Assembly: GCA_033675545.1 (NCBI GenBank)
Contig: JAWDGP010006875.1
Span: forward strand, 27,501 to 91,500
DNA: 64,000 nt
Direction of reading: 5' to 3'
Origin: Elysia crispata
Lineage: Eukaryota > Mollusca > Gastropoda > Plakobranchidae
Shown here: piece after piece, positions 49,854-61,400 of the stretch
Numbering within the stretch: the stretch's first letter is position 1
Layout of the letters: every line of letters begins with the position of its first letter
Translations under genes and position numbers: made by a program
Notes under the pieces: generated by a model
Told to the model about the DNA's origin: nothing
The model's input: only the letters and a program-made list of their open reading frames with translations
The model's database searches: none

Positions 49854-52800
49854 ATGGAGGCAGTGATAAACATTCTGTATCCTGAGCTGTCTTTGATTAA
49901 CCCAGCCACACTGGCTATAGCTACAGTCACAACAATGACATCACTTTATCTGTACTTCATTCATCCAAGCATGATCATACAAACATATTTCAAGTAAGAA
50001 ATATTGTGATACTTGGTACACATAGTATGATAGTAAGATCCTGAAAAAAAATTCTCTTCCCTAGCATTTAAAAGATATTTGAGACAGCATTTGTAATTGA
50101 GGTGCAAATTATTTTAAATTTTGACAGTTATAAATGCAGACATGAATGAAAAGTTCTAGAAAGCACTAAATTTCTATCTGGTGGGTATTAGCTCTAACAA
50201 ATTTGCAGATATCGGCCCAACTCACTTTAGGCTTCAAAAGTGTTTGTTTCTGGAATAATTTGATACACTGAACAAGAATATGAACGTCTTTAATATGCGT
50301 CACAAATAAATGCCTTTCAAGATAGAACTTAGAGCATTTTTGGGTTGCACTAAAATCGCATTAAACTACAAGTCCTATCTCACTGAGGCTCATCTTATTC
50401 TGTGTCTTCACTTTTGGAATTGGAAAGTAGTGCCCCCTGATTTGGAATTCTGCGCATGTGGTGGGCTAGCTGCCAGGATCAAGAATAAGTGGAGCACAAT
50501 TAGAACAAGAAAGTTAAAGTAGCTTCGTCCTTCATGTGAAATTTAGAAAAATAAGCCAATAAATAGTCAAAACCTAAAGCCATTTATAACATTTTGAATA
50601 ACATTATTACCTAATTAATATTCCAAAATTTAAATGAAATATAAAAAAGAATAAACCTACTGAAATGATATTCCAAAATTTAAATGAAATATAAAAAAGA
50701 ACAATCCTAATGAAATATAGATTAGATAGAGTAATCTAAGTGAGAAAAAAAACACATCTGCGGATCTGTACTTTAGTCAAGCAAAACTAATTAGTATGCA
50801 AAAACGTGTGAATTGGTATACAGAACTGCGACAAACATAAGAAAATAGTGCAACCGAAAAATGTTTATATCTTGAAAAGTATTTATTTGCGACAAATAAA
50901 ATTTTCATATCTGTTTTAAGCATATCAAATTCATTAAGAAAAATAGAATTTTAAAGTTTAGTGTGAGTTGGGCCGATCACTGAAAATTTACCCTAGCTCC
51001 TAGTTCTAGCAGTAATTAAAGACTTGTGCCCGATTTGTTTCAGTTATTGTATTTATTTAATAATAGTGACCAAAGTCTAACAATGTGAGGTCTTGCCTCT
51101 ATATGTTACACACATTGACAATTTTATTTTTTTACAATCAATTCTGGTAAGATAGTGTTACTATCAATAATTATTGACTGGAATTATTTTTCTTATTCCT
51201 TTAATCTACATTTTTACAGCTTAAATTGAAATGAAAGTAAAAAAAAAATACTAGTACTTTGAAATAAAAAGAAATTTTAGTGTTTCTTAATTTTGCTCAT
51301 GTCCAGTATGGAAAGGTATAACCACATGTAAAACAAAAAATTTAATAGTTACTGACCATGCTTTTTTTTTATTATCATTAATTTAAAGACAGATTAATGA
51401 AATAGTTGATAAGGTGTAGATCAATATTGATTTTTAAATGTAGTAAAAATTCAAATTTTTTAACAATCTTACAGTAATGCATCTTTTCAAAAGGATAAAA
51501 ACTTTACATTACAATCGTCAGAATTCACAGAAAAAAATTGCCTGGAAAAAAAGAAAAAAAACAAGCAAGCACAACAAAGTCGTTGTTTTGTTCTAGGCTT
51601 TTTGTGAATACTGAATGACATAGACAAAATTAGTAAGGTTTTCAAATTTAATTTAGGAATTGAGTACAAGTTCTTAAATTGTCTTCTTTTTTTTTTTTTT
51701 TAAATAGTTATTAAAATACACTTCTAAATGGGTTAAAGATGCTGACAGTTTTTGTATTTTTTCTCCAATTAAAAAAAAACCAAAAACCATGATCACTTAG
51801 ATCACAAGTAAGTGATTTACTTTAATTACATTTTATTGTACTCATGGATTTATTACCCAAAAAGAAGAAAGGGAACACCTATTAAAGATACTTCGGCCTT
51901 GCCACCCTTCAATGAATCAGATACTGTCCTCTCTAATCTAGCGTGATGGTCAGATGGTGTGGAATGAAAATGAAGTGCCTTAAAGCTGATGACAGCGACT
52001 TTGTTTTCTCATACGGGGAAAAGGGTGAACAAGTTAAAGGACAAGCAAGCATTCTCTTACTCCACGGATTTACTGCAGATCATTTCATGTTTGCCCCTAT
52101 AGTGCAGGTGATTTTTTTTGTTTCGTTTTCATAAAGTGTGCAGTGGAAGAAATGAAAGCCTAACTGTATTTGAATGAAATTGTAGAGATAGAATTTTCAT
52201 TGGAAAAAAATTAATACATTCTTTTAAGTCATCCTTGAAATATTTTTTTATTATTTCAATTTGAAATGGCACCAGTTGATTAGTTAGCTATAGAAAACAA
52301 CAAAAAGATTTAAAAAAAAAAACAACAACCTGGAAATTATTTATAAAATTTAGAAACATAGATAATCATTTTCTCAGAAAGCATTGATTGCTAAATCATT
52401 GCAATGTGATACACTATGTCTTACGCTATAGCTAGATTGAAGTTGTTTATTTATTTTTCTTATGTTAAAAGTTGGAAATATTCTAATTTCTTTTTAATTA
52501 GCAAACCATCTGATTAAGATAACAAACTTTTCTGTTTTCAGAATATACCATCTCATATCCATGTTATTGCACTGGATCTTCCTGGTCATGGCTTCACTTC
52601 CCCTCCTCTGGAAGGAGATGATATAGGTTTTGATGGGCAGTTGAAAAGAGTGAAGCAGGTAAATTCTTGATAGGAGACTCAAATTTTGTTTCTTCTTTTT
52701 CATTTTTCTGGTAGCAGTTTCAACTTGTATCTAGATACCTAGCACTAACTATTTCATGAGTTGAGTCACAGGGAGAATTTTGACATGTAGATTTCAATAC

Positions 52801-53389
52801 CTTGTAATACGTGCCTTTTAAGATGATGAGAAGAATTAAAACAGAAGCACTTCTGTATTGAAAGATTTATCATTTTTTACATGAAAAAGAAAAATTCATT
52901 AAAAAGATAAAACTGCATGCTGCTTATCTCAAGGCCATATCACTTGTATGTTCATTTGCCACCAATATGAATCTATTTCTTTAACAATATAAGGTTTAAT
53001 AAAGAATAATAGTTCCTTTGTCAACTTCAAATAAGTGTTTGTTTTATGGCTTGATTTGGTCAACTGAGAATTTCAATATCTTTAAGTTCACTATTCAGTC
53101 ACAGAATTTTAACCACAATAATTTACACCCCCCCATCCCTTTTTTTTATTTTTTCGCTGACAGTTTGTGGATTTAGTGGGCCTGTCAAAGCAACCTTTCT
53201 TTCTTGTTGGAGTATCCATGGGAGGGGCCCTGACTGGCCTGTTTGCAGCTAGATATCCCAAACTGGTCACAGCTATCTCAATGACATGCCCTAGTAGTGA
53301 GTATTTTTAGTTTCCCTCTGCTTATTACTTTCTATCTGATAAAGATCATGAGAGAATTGGAAGCATCAATATTTTGGGATTATGTTGAA

Positions 53390-53420
<31 letters not shown>

Positions 53421-56400
53421 GTGGCAAGTGAGCAAGATTGTATGAAAATCCTCAACAAATTAAATGAGGAAAAAAATAAGTTCAAAGAATCACAAGCCTA
53501 ACACTATCTTTCCTTTGCTAGGACCCATGTAAATTTTAGTTAAAAAGGTAAAAAAATCCCCAAAAAACATTTCTCTATGATATCATCTTGCTATCATTAT
53601 ATCATTTTCTAGCTTTCACAAGAGAACATTGATCAAAATTATCCACACTTATCCTTAACTACTGCATAGTCCATTTATAATGTGTACTGTAAAATTCTCC
53701 TATTATGAGGCTTTACAGAAGAAATCTGATCATACAAGGAATGATTGTCTGACCCTGCATCCTCAATTACAGTAGTATAAGATTCTACTGCACTTTCATC
53801 TATAAGTAGCAGAAATGTAGTCAATGCTGCACCATCAAGTTAAGTCTTGAAGTCAACTTCTTGTTGCGGTTTTGTCTAGCCTTTGCTATTGAAGCTGTTC
53901 AGGATTGTTTCCTGGCTTTGCGTGGTGATTATGTGGAGTATGGGTGCCAAATTACAAATCTCTATCTTTTTTGCTTCATATCTAGACCAAGACTTCTTGA
54001 ACCCATGAAATAGAAATGCTGGAAGGAAAGATTAGTTTGTGTTTGAAGTAATGTTGACCTAAAAGAAATATTTTGGGCACAATTTGTAAAGTGTATATTG
54101 CTTCTCTATTCACTAGTGAAGACTCCAGATGATAGCCGAATGATTTCAGAAAACAAGGACACTGTGTTGCAAAGTGGTGGTCAGCTGACTCTTGACAACT
54201 GTCCTATCCTTCCACAAACCCCAGAGAGACTGCAGTATATGTTGGATATAACACACTACTACAGCCGCATTCGATATCCTCAGCAGGTAGGACCACTGGT
54301 TTGTTTGTCATACACCCACATGCAATTTTTGCATTAAAAATAGTAACAATTCAGTCTTGCACTGTTATTCAAATTTTGCGTTCTATTCAGGAAGTTATAT
54401 TGAAAGTTAAATTCAACCTCACCTACATTGCCCGCTAATTCCCGTATGGACTAATATATTGTGTACCTATATTGCCCGTTTACTTTCACTTTCTGGGTGT
54501 CTATTTTCTTTTCTTATAACTACTGGAAATCTCGCCCGAAATCTTGTGCAAACCTCCTTTATATTTAGAGGACACTTAAGACTTGTTTGATTATTTTAGT
54601 TTCATTTTTGGACTAGATTTAGATCTAAAAAACGCGCTTCAAAATTGACTGTTTTTGTCAGTTGTTTTTTTTTTCGATTTCAAGGCCAAGGCTGAATTTA
54701 AACTTTAAATTAGGATGGATGATCACTTGAATCATCTCAGGGATGCCACAAAAGCGGCTTATTTTTGTTATTATTAGGACTTAGATTGTGAAAGTGAGAT
54801 GTTGATGGTGAAAAACTGAAATGGTGTGGAGTCAGCCTTAAGTGTAGGAGAAGTCTTAGAAAATTGGTTTACTGTCATAAAACCTTGTGTCATGAAAAAT
54901 TCAAGACCTCTTTTTTTTTTTTTTTTAGTTTATTTTATAATTTTATCTTGTTTTATTTGATTGTAATATTTTTTTAAAATGTATAGATCTATTCTTCGTA
55001 TGGAGTTTTGTCCCTTCTCTCAGGGTTAGGGCTTAACTGAGCTAGAGTTACTTATCAGGGTTGAGTTAAAATATTGAAATCAAACATATTTAAAAGTTGT
55101 GTTGCTTGGCTATTTTTTTTAGCATATATAATATCCTATTGTCTGTATCTAAAGAGTGATGGATTTAAATCTATGAAAGTCATACTGTTCATAAAATCAT
55201 AAAGTAATCAAATTTCTTGTTTGAAATTTACATTTGTGTAGGCAAATCTAAATAGACTTTCAGTTTTCTTTAATGGCATAAATTCTTCTGTCTTCAATCA
55301 CAGATTCTGAAGGGCGTTCTGAAACTTAGAAAGCAGAAAAATGATCATCACTTGAAATGTAAGTCAGCTCATCAGATTCTATCCATGTAAGAGATTAAAT
55401 TTTTGTTCAAATATCTGTGTTTTTCTAAATCAAGGAACAAAAACTAGCTTATTTAAAGTTGACAATTGTTATATTATGGTAATTAATTCTTAGAATATTT
55501 ATCACAGAATTGGATAAAATCATGAAAAGCATTATTTTATATTTGAGATATGATATGATATCATATTATATCCTTTAACAATCTGTCTTAATTTTTTCTC
55601 AGCAGATATTAATTTCTCACTCTGATTTAATTATTTAGAGGTATTGTTTGTAGCCAATCATCATTCAAACCTTCCATTGTCTGAGTTGTTCACATTTCTT
55701 ATGATCAAGGATCTCTTTTGAAAAGATATAAAAAATATTCGAAGAGAAAAAATGCCATTTACTTAATCTCCTTCAGGTAGGTGTTAAAAACAAAATGACC
55801 ACAAAAAATAGAGTTACTATGGATTATTTTTTCTTGTTATAAATCTTTATCCAGTGGCAAATGTGATAATTTCTGAAGAGTCTTCAACTTTGTTGGAGAA
55901 TAATCTACATAGAATTGAGTGTCCTACTCAAGTCCTGTGGGGCAAGGAGGACTGGGTAAGAATGTTTTTTTTTTGTGTGTGTCTGTATCTGTTCGGAATA
56001 GGTTGTAACACAAAATAAAATTGTTATGCGGAAATAAGACAATTTATGCTTTATTTATGCTCTCTTTGTACTAAAAACAACCGCCTCAAATTCCATTATC
56101 AAGGTTCAACCAAAAGAGTGATACCCTCTGATTAACTATGATAATCTTACATACGACAGCATGTAAGTAATGTGCAAGTGCGTATCAAGCCAAACTTTTA
56201 GCACACTATGGACAAAATCATTTTTGCCCTGTTATAAACTATTTGTTGTCTCCAAACAACATCAGGGCGACTTGTAATTAAGCTGAATTTTAAAATAACC
56301 TCTAATAATCTTTGTGGAGTTTTAAAAAAAAATGGGGGGGGGGGGGGGGGGTTTACTCCGCTTTATCAACACACACGCTACAAGTTTTAGCCAAGCCCCA

Positions 56401-58490
56401 ATAGAAGGCGAGAAAAGTTGGGAGGAAAAAAATCCCGCAGTTTTAATTCTTGCCCTCCATTATGATTAACTGTGCTTATCAAGTTAAGGTTTGATTATAC
56501 GGAGAGTTCAACATATCCTAAGTCCCTTTCCATAGGGTTTTGGTCTACATCCCAGTAGGTTTACCAATCATTCTATCGACTTTGTCTCAGTTCAATCAAA
56601 ATGTCTTGGTTTTCTTTCGGGTCTAGATCTAGATTTGGCGTGTCCACATGATCCAATCAGCTGAGTGCCATGTTACCAATCAGTGTACTGTGGAAAAAAA
56701 TAAAAGGCATTGTGTCATATAGCTGACCCTACATAGGAAATGCAATTTTTTTGTAGATTTTCAACATTCATATTATCCTCAGTAAAACTTGTCCTTGTGC
56801 CAGACAAACTTTAATGTGTAAGGTTGAGCATATAAGTAAGATTTTACGGAAAAAGAAATAGTGAAATTATAATTTTATGACAAGCACATTTTTCAGTCAT
56901 CCATTATCAGCCTTTGGAAAAGTATAAACTGGGCAATGAATCATGTTGATTTTTTTGAATATTTTTATATATATATTCTTTTTTATAGTTTGAATTCCAA
57001 TAACGACATTCGAATTGTAGTTGAAACCATCCAAGATATTGATGCCATTGAGTTATTCACTTTATCGTACATTTGTCCAAAAAGCTTCTTTCTCTCCATT
57101 TTCACACCCAGACCTCGTTATTTTTAACAAAGAATCATTTTTATTTCTTCATCTGATAATACTTAATATGACTAGACAATTTTTTTTAGGTCAAGATATG
57201 TTATCTAAATCTCGATCTACTAGATTATAAGATTGGTGGGAAATCCTAAGACAGCTAGATCTAAAATCTAGAGTAAATCTAGATCTTATCATCAAAACTG
57301 GGCATGCCATGACATGGGATGAATAAGTAGGTGATTTTCATTCCAAAGCAAATACAATGGAAGTCGGGAATAATGACATCTCTTGAGCCTTTCTTAAAGA
57401 ATCGTTACAGCAAAGTTTTCTGTTATTCTGGCAAAAGGGAATAAAGAAGAATTTATGTGATGAATTGGAGATACACAGGTCTTGTGTACCATGCGCAGCT
57501 CGCTGGGCCACATGCTGTGTGATTCCAGAGACTCTGGTGATACTGATTCTAGGCTTAGACTATGCTAAATTTAAGGGGAGGGAACTGTTGGGAGAAAAGG
57601 CACGAAGACTGCATTGCTTGTTCTTTTGTTCGGAAGCAATTCAGGCAAGACAAAAAGTTTGAGATTTTTTCCTATGAAAATTTTTGGTGCTTTCCTTTCC
57701 TTTGTACCCTCGGATCTTGTTGACCTTGTTAGAGGGGGAAGTGGTAATCGATAATTGTTATTGGAGAAATAAATTGAATGACTTACATAAAGGAAAAAAC
57801 TGTGATTTTCAGATCTGTCCTTAGAGTATTCAAAGTGTTGTTAAATATCGATTCCACTGTAATTATAAATCTAGATGTAAATGTTTGATTGTTATATTTC
57901 TTTTTACATGGCCAGGTAGAGCTTTGTGAGAAGTTTTAGACCTAATAGATATTGATAAGGTTCAACTCAAATGTCTGAAGATAAAGATGAGGAGAGCAGT
58001 GCTCAATATGTAAGCTAGAATAGAGGCTGTTATGTATACTCTGTTTAGTAAACCTTTATGTAGCCTCAGTTAAGCCAGTAAAACACAGAAAGCAGTAAAT
58101 TTTGGGGACACAGCTGTAGATAGGCTACAGTTCATTAACCTCTTAGTCTAAGCACAGGAAAAAAATGAGCTAAATCAGTAAGACTTTAAAGGGGAGGGGA
58201 GGGGAGAAAACTTCTTTGTACTCTTCTGAATTGACCAATTTTAAAAAGCTCATTAAAATTTTTTGTGTTCAGTTCTCATCCTTGTCAAGTTTAAGAAAAT
58301 TTTCCTTTTCTTTTTATTACAGGTAGTGGATCTCTCTGGCCTAGATGTGATCCGCAACAAGGCAGCTAATCTACAACATGTAGCTGTGCTGGACAAGTGT
58401 GGGCATGCAGTAAATCTTGATCAGCCTGCTGGTATTGCCAAAAACATTGTTTTCTTCTGGCAAAAATATGGTCATCTTCAGGTGCATTAG
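49854..58490 (+). CDS. ABHD6: ABHD6-type monoacylglycerol lipase
   Basis: Seen: eight coding exons join in frame at 49854-49993, 51942-52107, 52542-52658, 53164-53296, 54117-54286, 55304-55358, 55855-55955 and 58323-58490. They total 1050 nt, giving 349 aa and TAG. An in-frame TAA lies 15 nt before the ATG, and a TTTTCCCCAG acceptor at 49781-49790 implies a spliced 5' UTR. Residues about 17-37 form the membrane anchor. Then come LLLHGFTADH (His88-Gly-Phe, oxyanion hole), ALDLPGHG, the nucleophile elbow VGVSMGG (Ser159), VLWGKEDW (Asp293) and CGHAVN (His322). Known: human ABHD6 is 337 aa with the same architecture and triad. It hydrolyses monoacylglycerols, including 2-arachidonoylglycerol, at the inner face of membranes. 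Inference: a functional orthologue or close paralogue. The tail after the triad His resembles ABHD6 more than ABHD12 or MGLL. Confidence 0.93.
50204..50983. mobile_element. MITE with GGCCCAAC terminal inverted repeats, long copy
   Basis: The left end is TGCAGATATCGGCCCAACTC and the right end AGTGTGAGTTGGGCCGATCA. Inverted similarity extends about 150 bp inward (AATTTGATA, AATATGA, CGCAAATAAATACTTTTCAA in the reverse complement of 50860-50940). It shares ends and body with 17583-17803. It has a unique centre (about 50400-50800) that contains a 48-bp tandem duplication. It lies in ABHD6 intron 1. Confidence 0.7.
50620..50712. repeat. 48-bp tandem duplication
   Basis: ATATTCCAAAATTTAAATGA followed by AATATAAAAAAGAA occurs twice, near 50620 and 50668, almost unchanged, so the duplication is recent. 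It sits inside the long MITE copy. Confidence 0.85.
53392..53420. repeat. Poly-T run in ABHD6 intron 4
   Basis: About 29 consecutive T bases following the donor of the nucleophile exon by about 95 bp. Simple sequence. Confidence 0.9.
54525..55060 (+). repeat. Interspersed repeat, copy 2 (related to 9060-10080)
   Basis: Shares in order AATCT.GTGCAAACCTCCTTTA, TTAGAGGACACTTAAG, GATTTCAAGG..GAATTTAAACTTTAAATTAGGATGG, GGGATGCCACA, and a distal TTGTCCCTTCTCTCAGGG..CTGAGCTAGAG with the WDR82-intron copy. The middle is shorter. It lies in ABHD6 intron 5. Confidence 0.45.
56333..56351. repeat. Poly-G run in ABHD6 intron 7
   Basis: About 18 consecutive G preceded by an A run, an unusual tract for this AT-rich DNA and a likely site of assembly error. 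Confidence 0.85.
57441..57859 (+). mobile_element. Tigger/pogo transposase remnant with one terminal repeat
   Basis: Seen: an open stretch reading LDYAKFKGRELLGEKARRLH then CLFFCSEAIQARQK, followed about 200 bp later by GTTAAATATCGATTCCACTG-TA, a CAGTGGAAT-type end at 57854-57859. Known: Tigger/CENP-B-like transposases have TL.FKG.K..GGKK.K.R+TVL.C.NA.G just after the first catalytic Asp. Only this part of the DDE domain is left, in diverged form. Same family as 43975-44216. It lies in ABHD6 intron 7. Confidence 0.5.
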
Positions 58491-61400
58491 TTGCTACTAG
58501 TCGGGTATATAAATGCAGACAAGTATACAATAATACTAAATACTATAATTTAGTTTGTGATTTGCTACCCTCTACGCATTCACTGGCAGAACAGACCAAG
58601 AATGCACAGCACTTGCCCTGGTGAAGTTTATCTTGTGCTTATAGTAAACCTTCTTTGTAAATACTATAAAAAATCTTCATACTAAGTTCAAATGAATGCA
58701 AATGGTGAATATTTTGTTGGTGGAATGTTTACGTAGTGGAATCGTTTACACATGATTTAAAATTTAGGCAAAAGAAGGTTTTAGGAACTAGTGGAACTGT
58801 AAATTGATAGAATTACAGGAGGTGGGGAGTGTTTAGTTCATTCTTTCAATGATAATAATATTAGATTCTCTTAGACACCTGTCTTGGCACAAAATTTGTA
58901 ATGCTCACGAGAAACCTGTGTCTTATCTGGGTTTTCCAACATTGAATGCAACTTTATTATGTCTTTGAAACACCAGTGATTTTTAAAAGCTTTCACTTCA
59001 TTCCAAATGATAAGCCTCCAAGAAGGAACATTTTTTTTATGGAATGTCCTTTGCCAATGTATTTTTTGTGTTCAAAAGATGTAAATATCAATAAAGCCCT
59101 TTACACTTTAATGAAAAGATTGTTAAGCTTTTAGATAGCAGTTCAGAGAACTTCTAGTCAAAAAATTAAGCATAGCTTTCTGGACTTGGCAGGAATCAAA
59201 GTTTACCACAGGGGCACAAGCATTACTATGTGCGCAAATAGTATGTAACTCTGTCTAAGAGAATGTGAAGCAATTTTTGTGATAGTTACCCTCATATCCA
59301 ATTTGATATGAAGTGGCAGACCTTTGAAATAGTTTAAACATTTATTCTAGTACAATATAATGTGTGTTATGTGAATATTGGTATGTGCCTTGGGCTTTTT
59401 GTATGTGAACTGGTAGCCTCATAAATTGCTGTCCACACACCTCTGTTGGCTTCATGAAAGGAGCGATTTGTATCCACTGTATATGTCTATTACAATTACA
59501 TGATTATTGACTCTGGCTTGACATGTTATATAATTAATTGAAATATTCACAATGAATGGCTTGGTTAATTATGCCAGATTGTTGGCATGTCATATAGTAA
59601 TATGTAATTTACTGAAAAACCTGATATAAACAAATCTAAGTTTCCTTCAAAATGAAAAGAAATAATTGGAGAAGAGCATGGCTCTAAAAAAACTAAAAAA
59701 ATATGCCTTCTTTTAGATGAAACTTGCTCTTATCACCCTTACAGTAATAGTAGGACAAGCCTTCAACACTATCGTATGAAATATCGAAACCTGCTATTTA
59801 TATATTCATCATCCATCCACACCAAAGAATTCTCAACATGATCTTTTGGTTGGGAGGTTGGAGAGGGGGAGTTGGTTTTTCTCTAGTGAAGTATTTACAG
59901 AAGATCTACCAAACTCTATATTAAATTTAACTGTCTGATCCATGTAAAATGTAATTGCTTCTCATATGAAAACTAATATGTAGAGAAGTAAAAATTCATA
60001 AGTTATGCACAGAATTGCACTTCAAAAGAAGATCTGCATGTTTGTAATCAACATTGTATTTAAAAAAAAAATCAAGTTGTCTTGTTTGTGGTCAAGCAAG
60101 TTTAGAGAGGTCAAACTGTTGTACCTTGTCTCTGAGAAGAATGTTTATAAATACATATAAATTTTTGAAAAAAAATTTTTGACATGTCTCGTAAATTTTC
60201 ACTGAGTGTTTGGAACTATATTCTGTTAAAAATGTTGTTCATTTAAAGAAAAAAAAATGTACAAATACAAAGTTACTTAAATCCAAAGAATCTTATGCGC
60301 TCTACATCAGAGCTCAGCCTGATTTGACTGAACCACTTTCAAAACGACATACCTCCAACCAAATACCATTACCAATATTTTGTTTTCAAATTGGATCTGT
60401 GCTTTATTCCTTTTGAATCTAATGTTTGATTGTCCAGAATAATACTTTGTAATCTTGAACTATGGAACATTTTATCTAAACTAATTATGTGAGCATACAA
60501 ATAGGATTGTTCCTTACAGTCAGGTTATTTAACCATATTTTGGGAAAACCACAAGACAAAAAAAAAGCTTGAAATATGTCCAAAGTATAACTTGAAATTT
60601 CATATTGGCTGGCAAAGCCTTTGCCACAAAAATATTTTGGACTTTTCATTTTACTTGCTAAGGCCCACTCTGGAGCATAGGCCATCCAAAAATGTCTGCC
60701 ATTGTGATCTGTTCTTTTATGTTCAATTACAAGTGGTACTTTCTGTTTCGGCACTACTTTTGTATCTTGTTTCTAGCTGTTGGTAGGCAGGCCCCTTTTT
60801 TTTCCTGGGATTTTCAATCTCGGCTTGTCAAGTGGTGCTGGTTGATAATTTCTCCACACTCTGCCCAGTCCATCTTCACTTGCTTCTTGCTGTTAACATG
60901 TCTGCTGCCACAATTATGCTTTAAGTTGCAGATTTCCCTTTAGTTAGTGATTTTTTTTTTCTCCAGATAACTTTCATACCCGTTTCTCAATTTCTGACTT
61001 ATAAAAAATCATGTTTTTTTGTCATGGCAGTTTTGCCATGTCTATCTTTTTTTTGTCTTGGGTCCAAAAATGAAAAATAATCATTTAAATATCTTTGTAC
61101 TGGCTCTCTGACCAAAGCCGTTGTAATCAACGATCCTTTTCACAATGAATCTGTTTCAAAACACTGAATTGAAAAATACAGTAAGTCAATTTTGCTCATA
61201 TTCTTTCAGGTCTTTACATGATTTTTTTTTTAAGGAATCGTATGGAGTATGCAAATATTGTAATAGTTTTGTGTTAAAATGGAAGATAAATAAACTCTCT
61301 TCAGAACTAAAAACGGCTATATTTCCTAAAAAGTTTTTTTTTAACCTGTTCATCAATCACTCAAAAGACAGGCCTTGTCTTTCTTTAGTTGTTCTCTTGT

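Noticed and set aside
60485..60754. 89-codon minus-strand ORF downstream of ABHD6
   Set aside because: Looks partly protein-like (YFCGKGFASQYEISSY) but has no recognisable family, no splice sites and no second supporting block; left unannotated.
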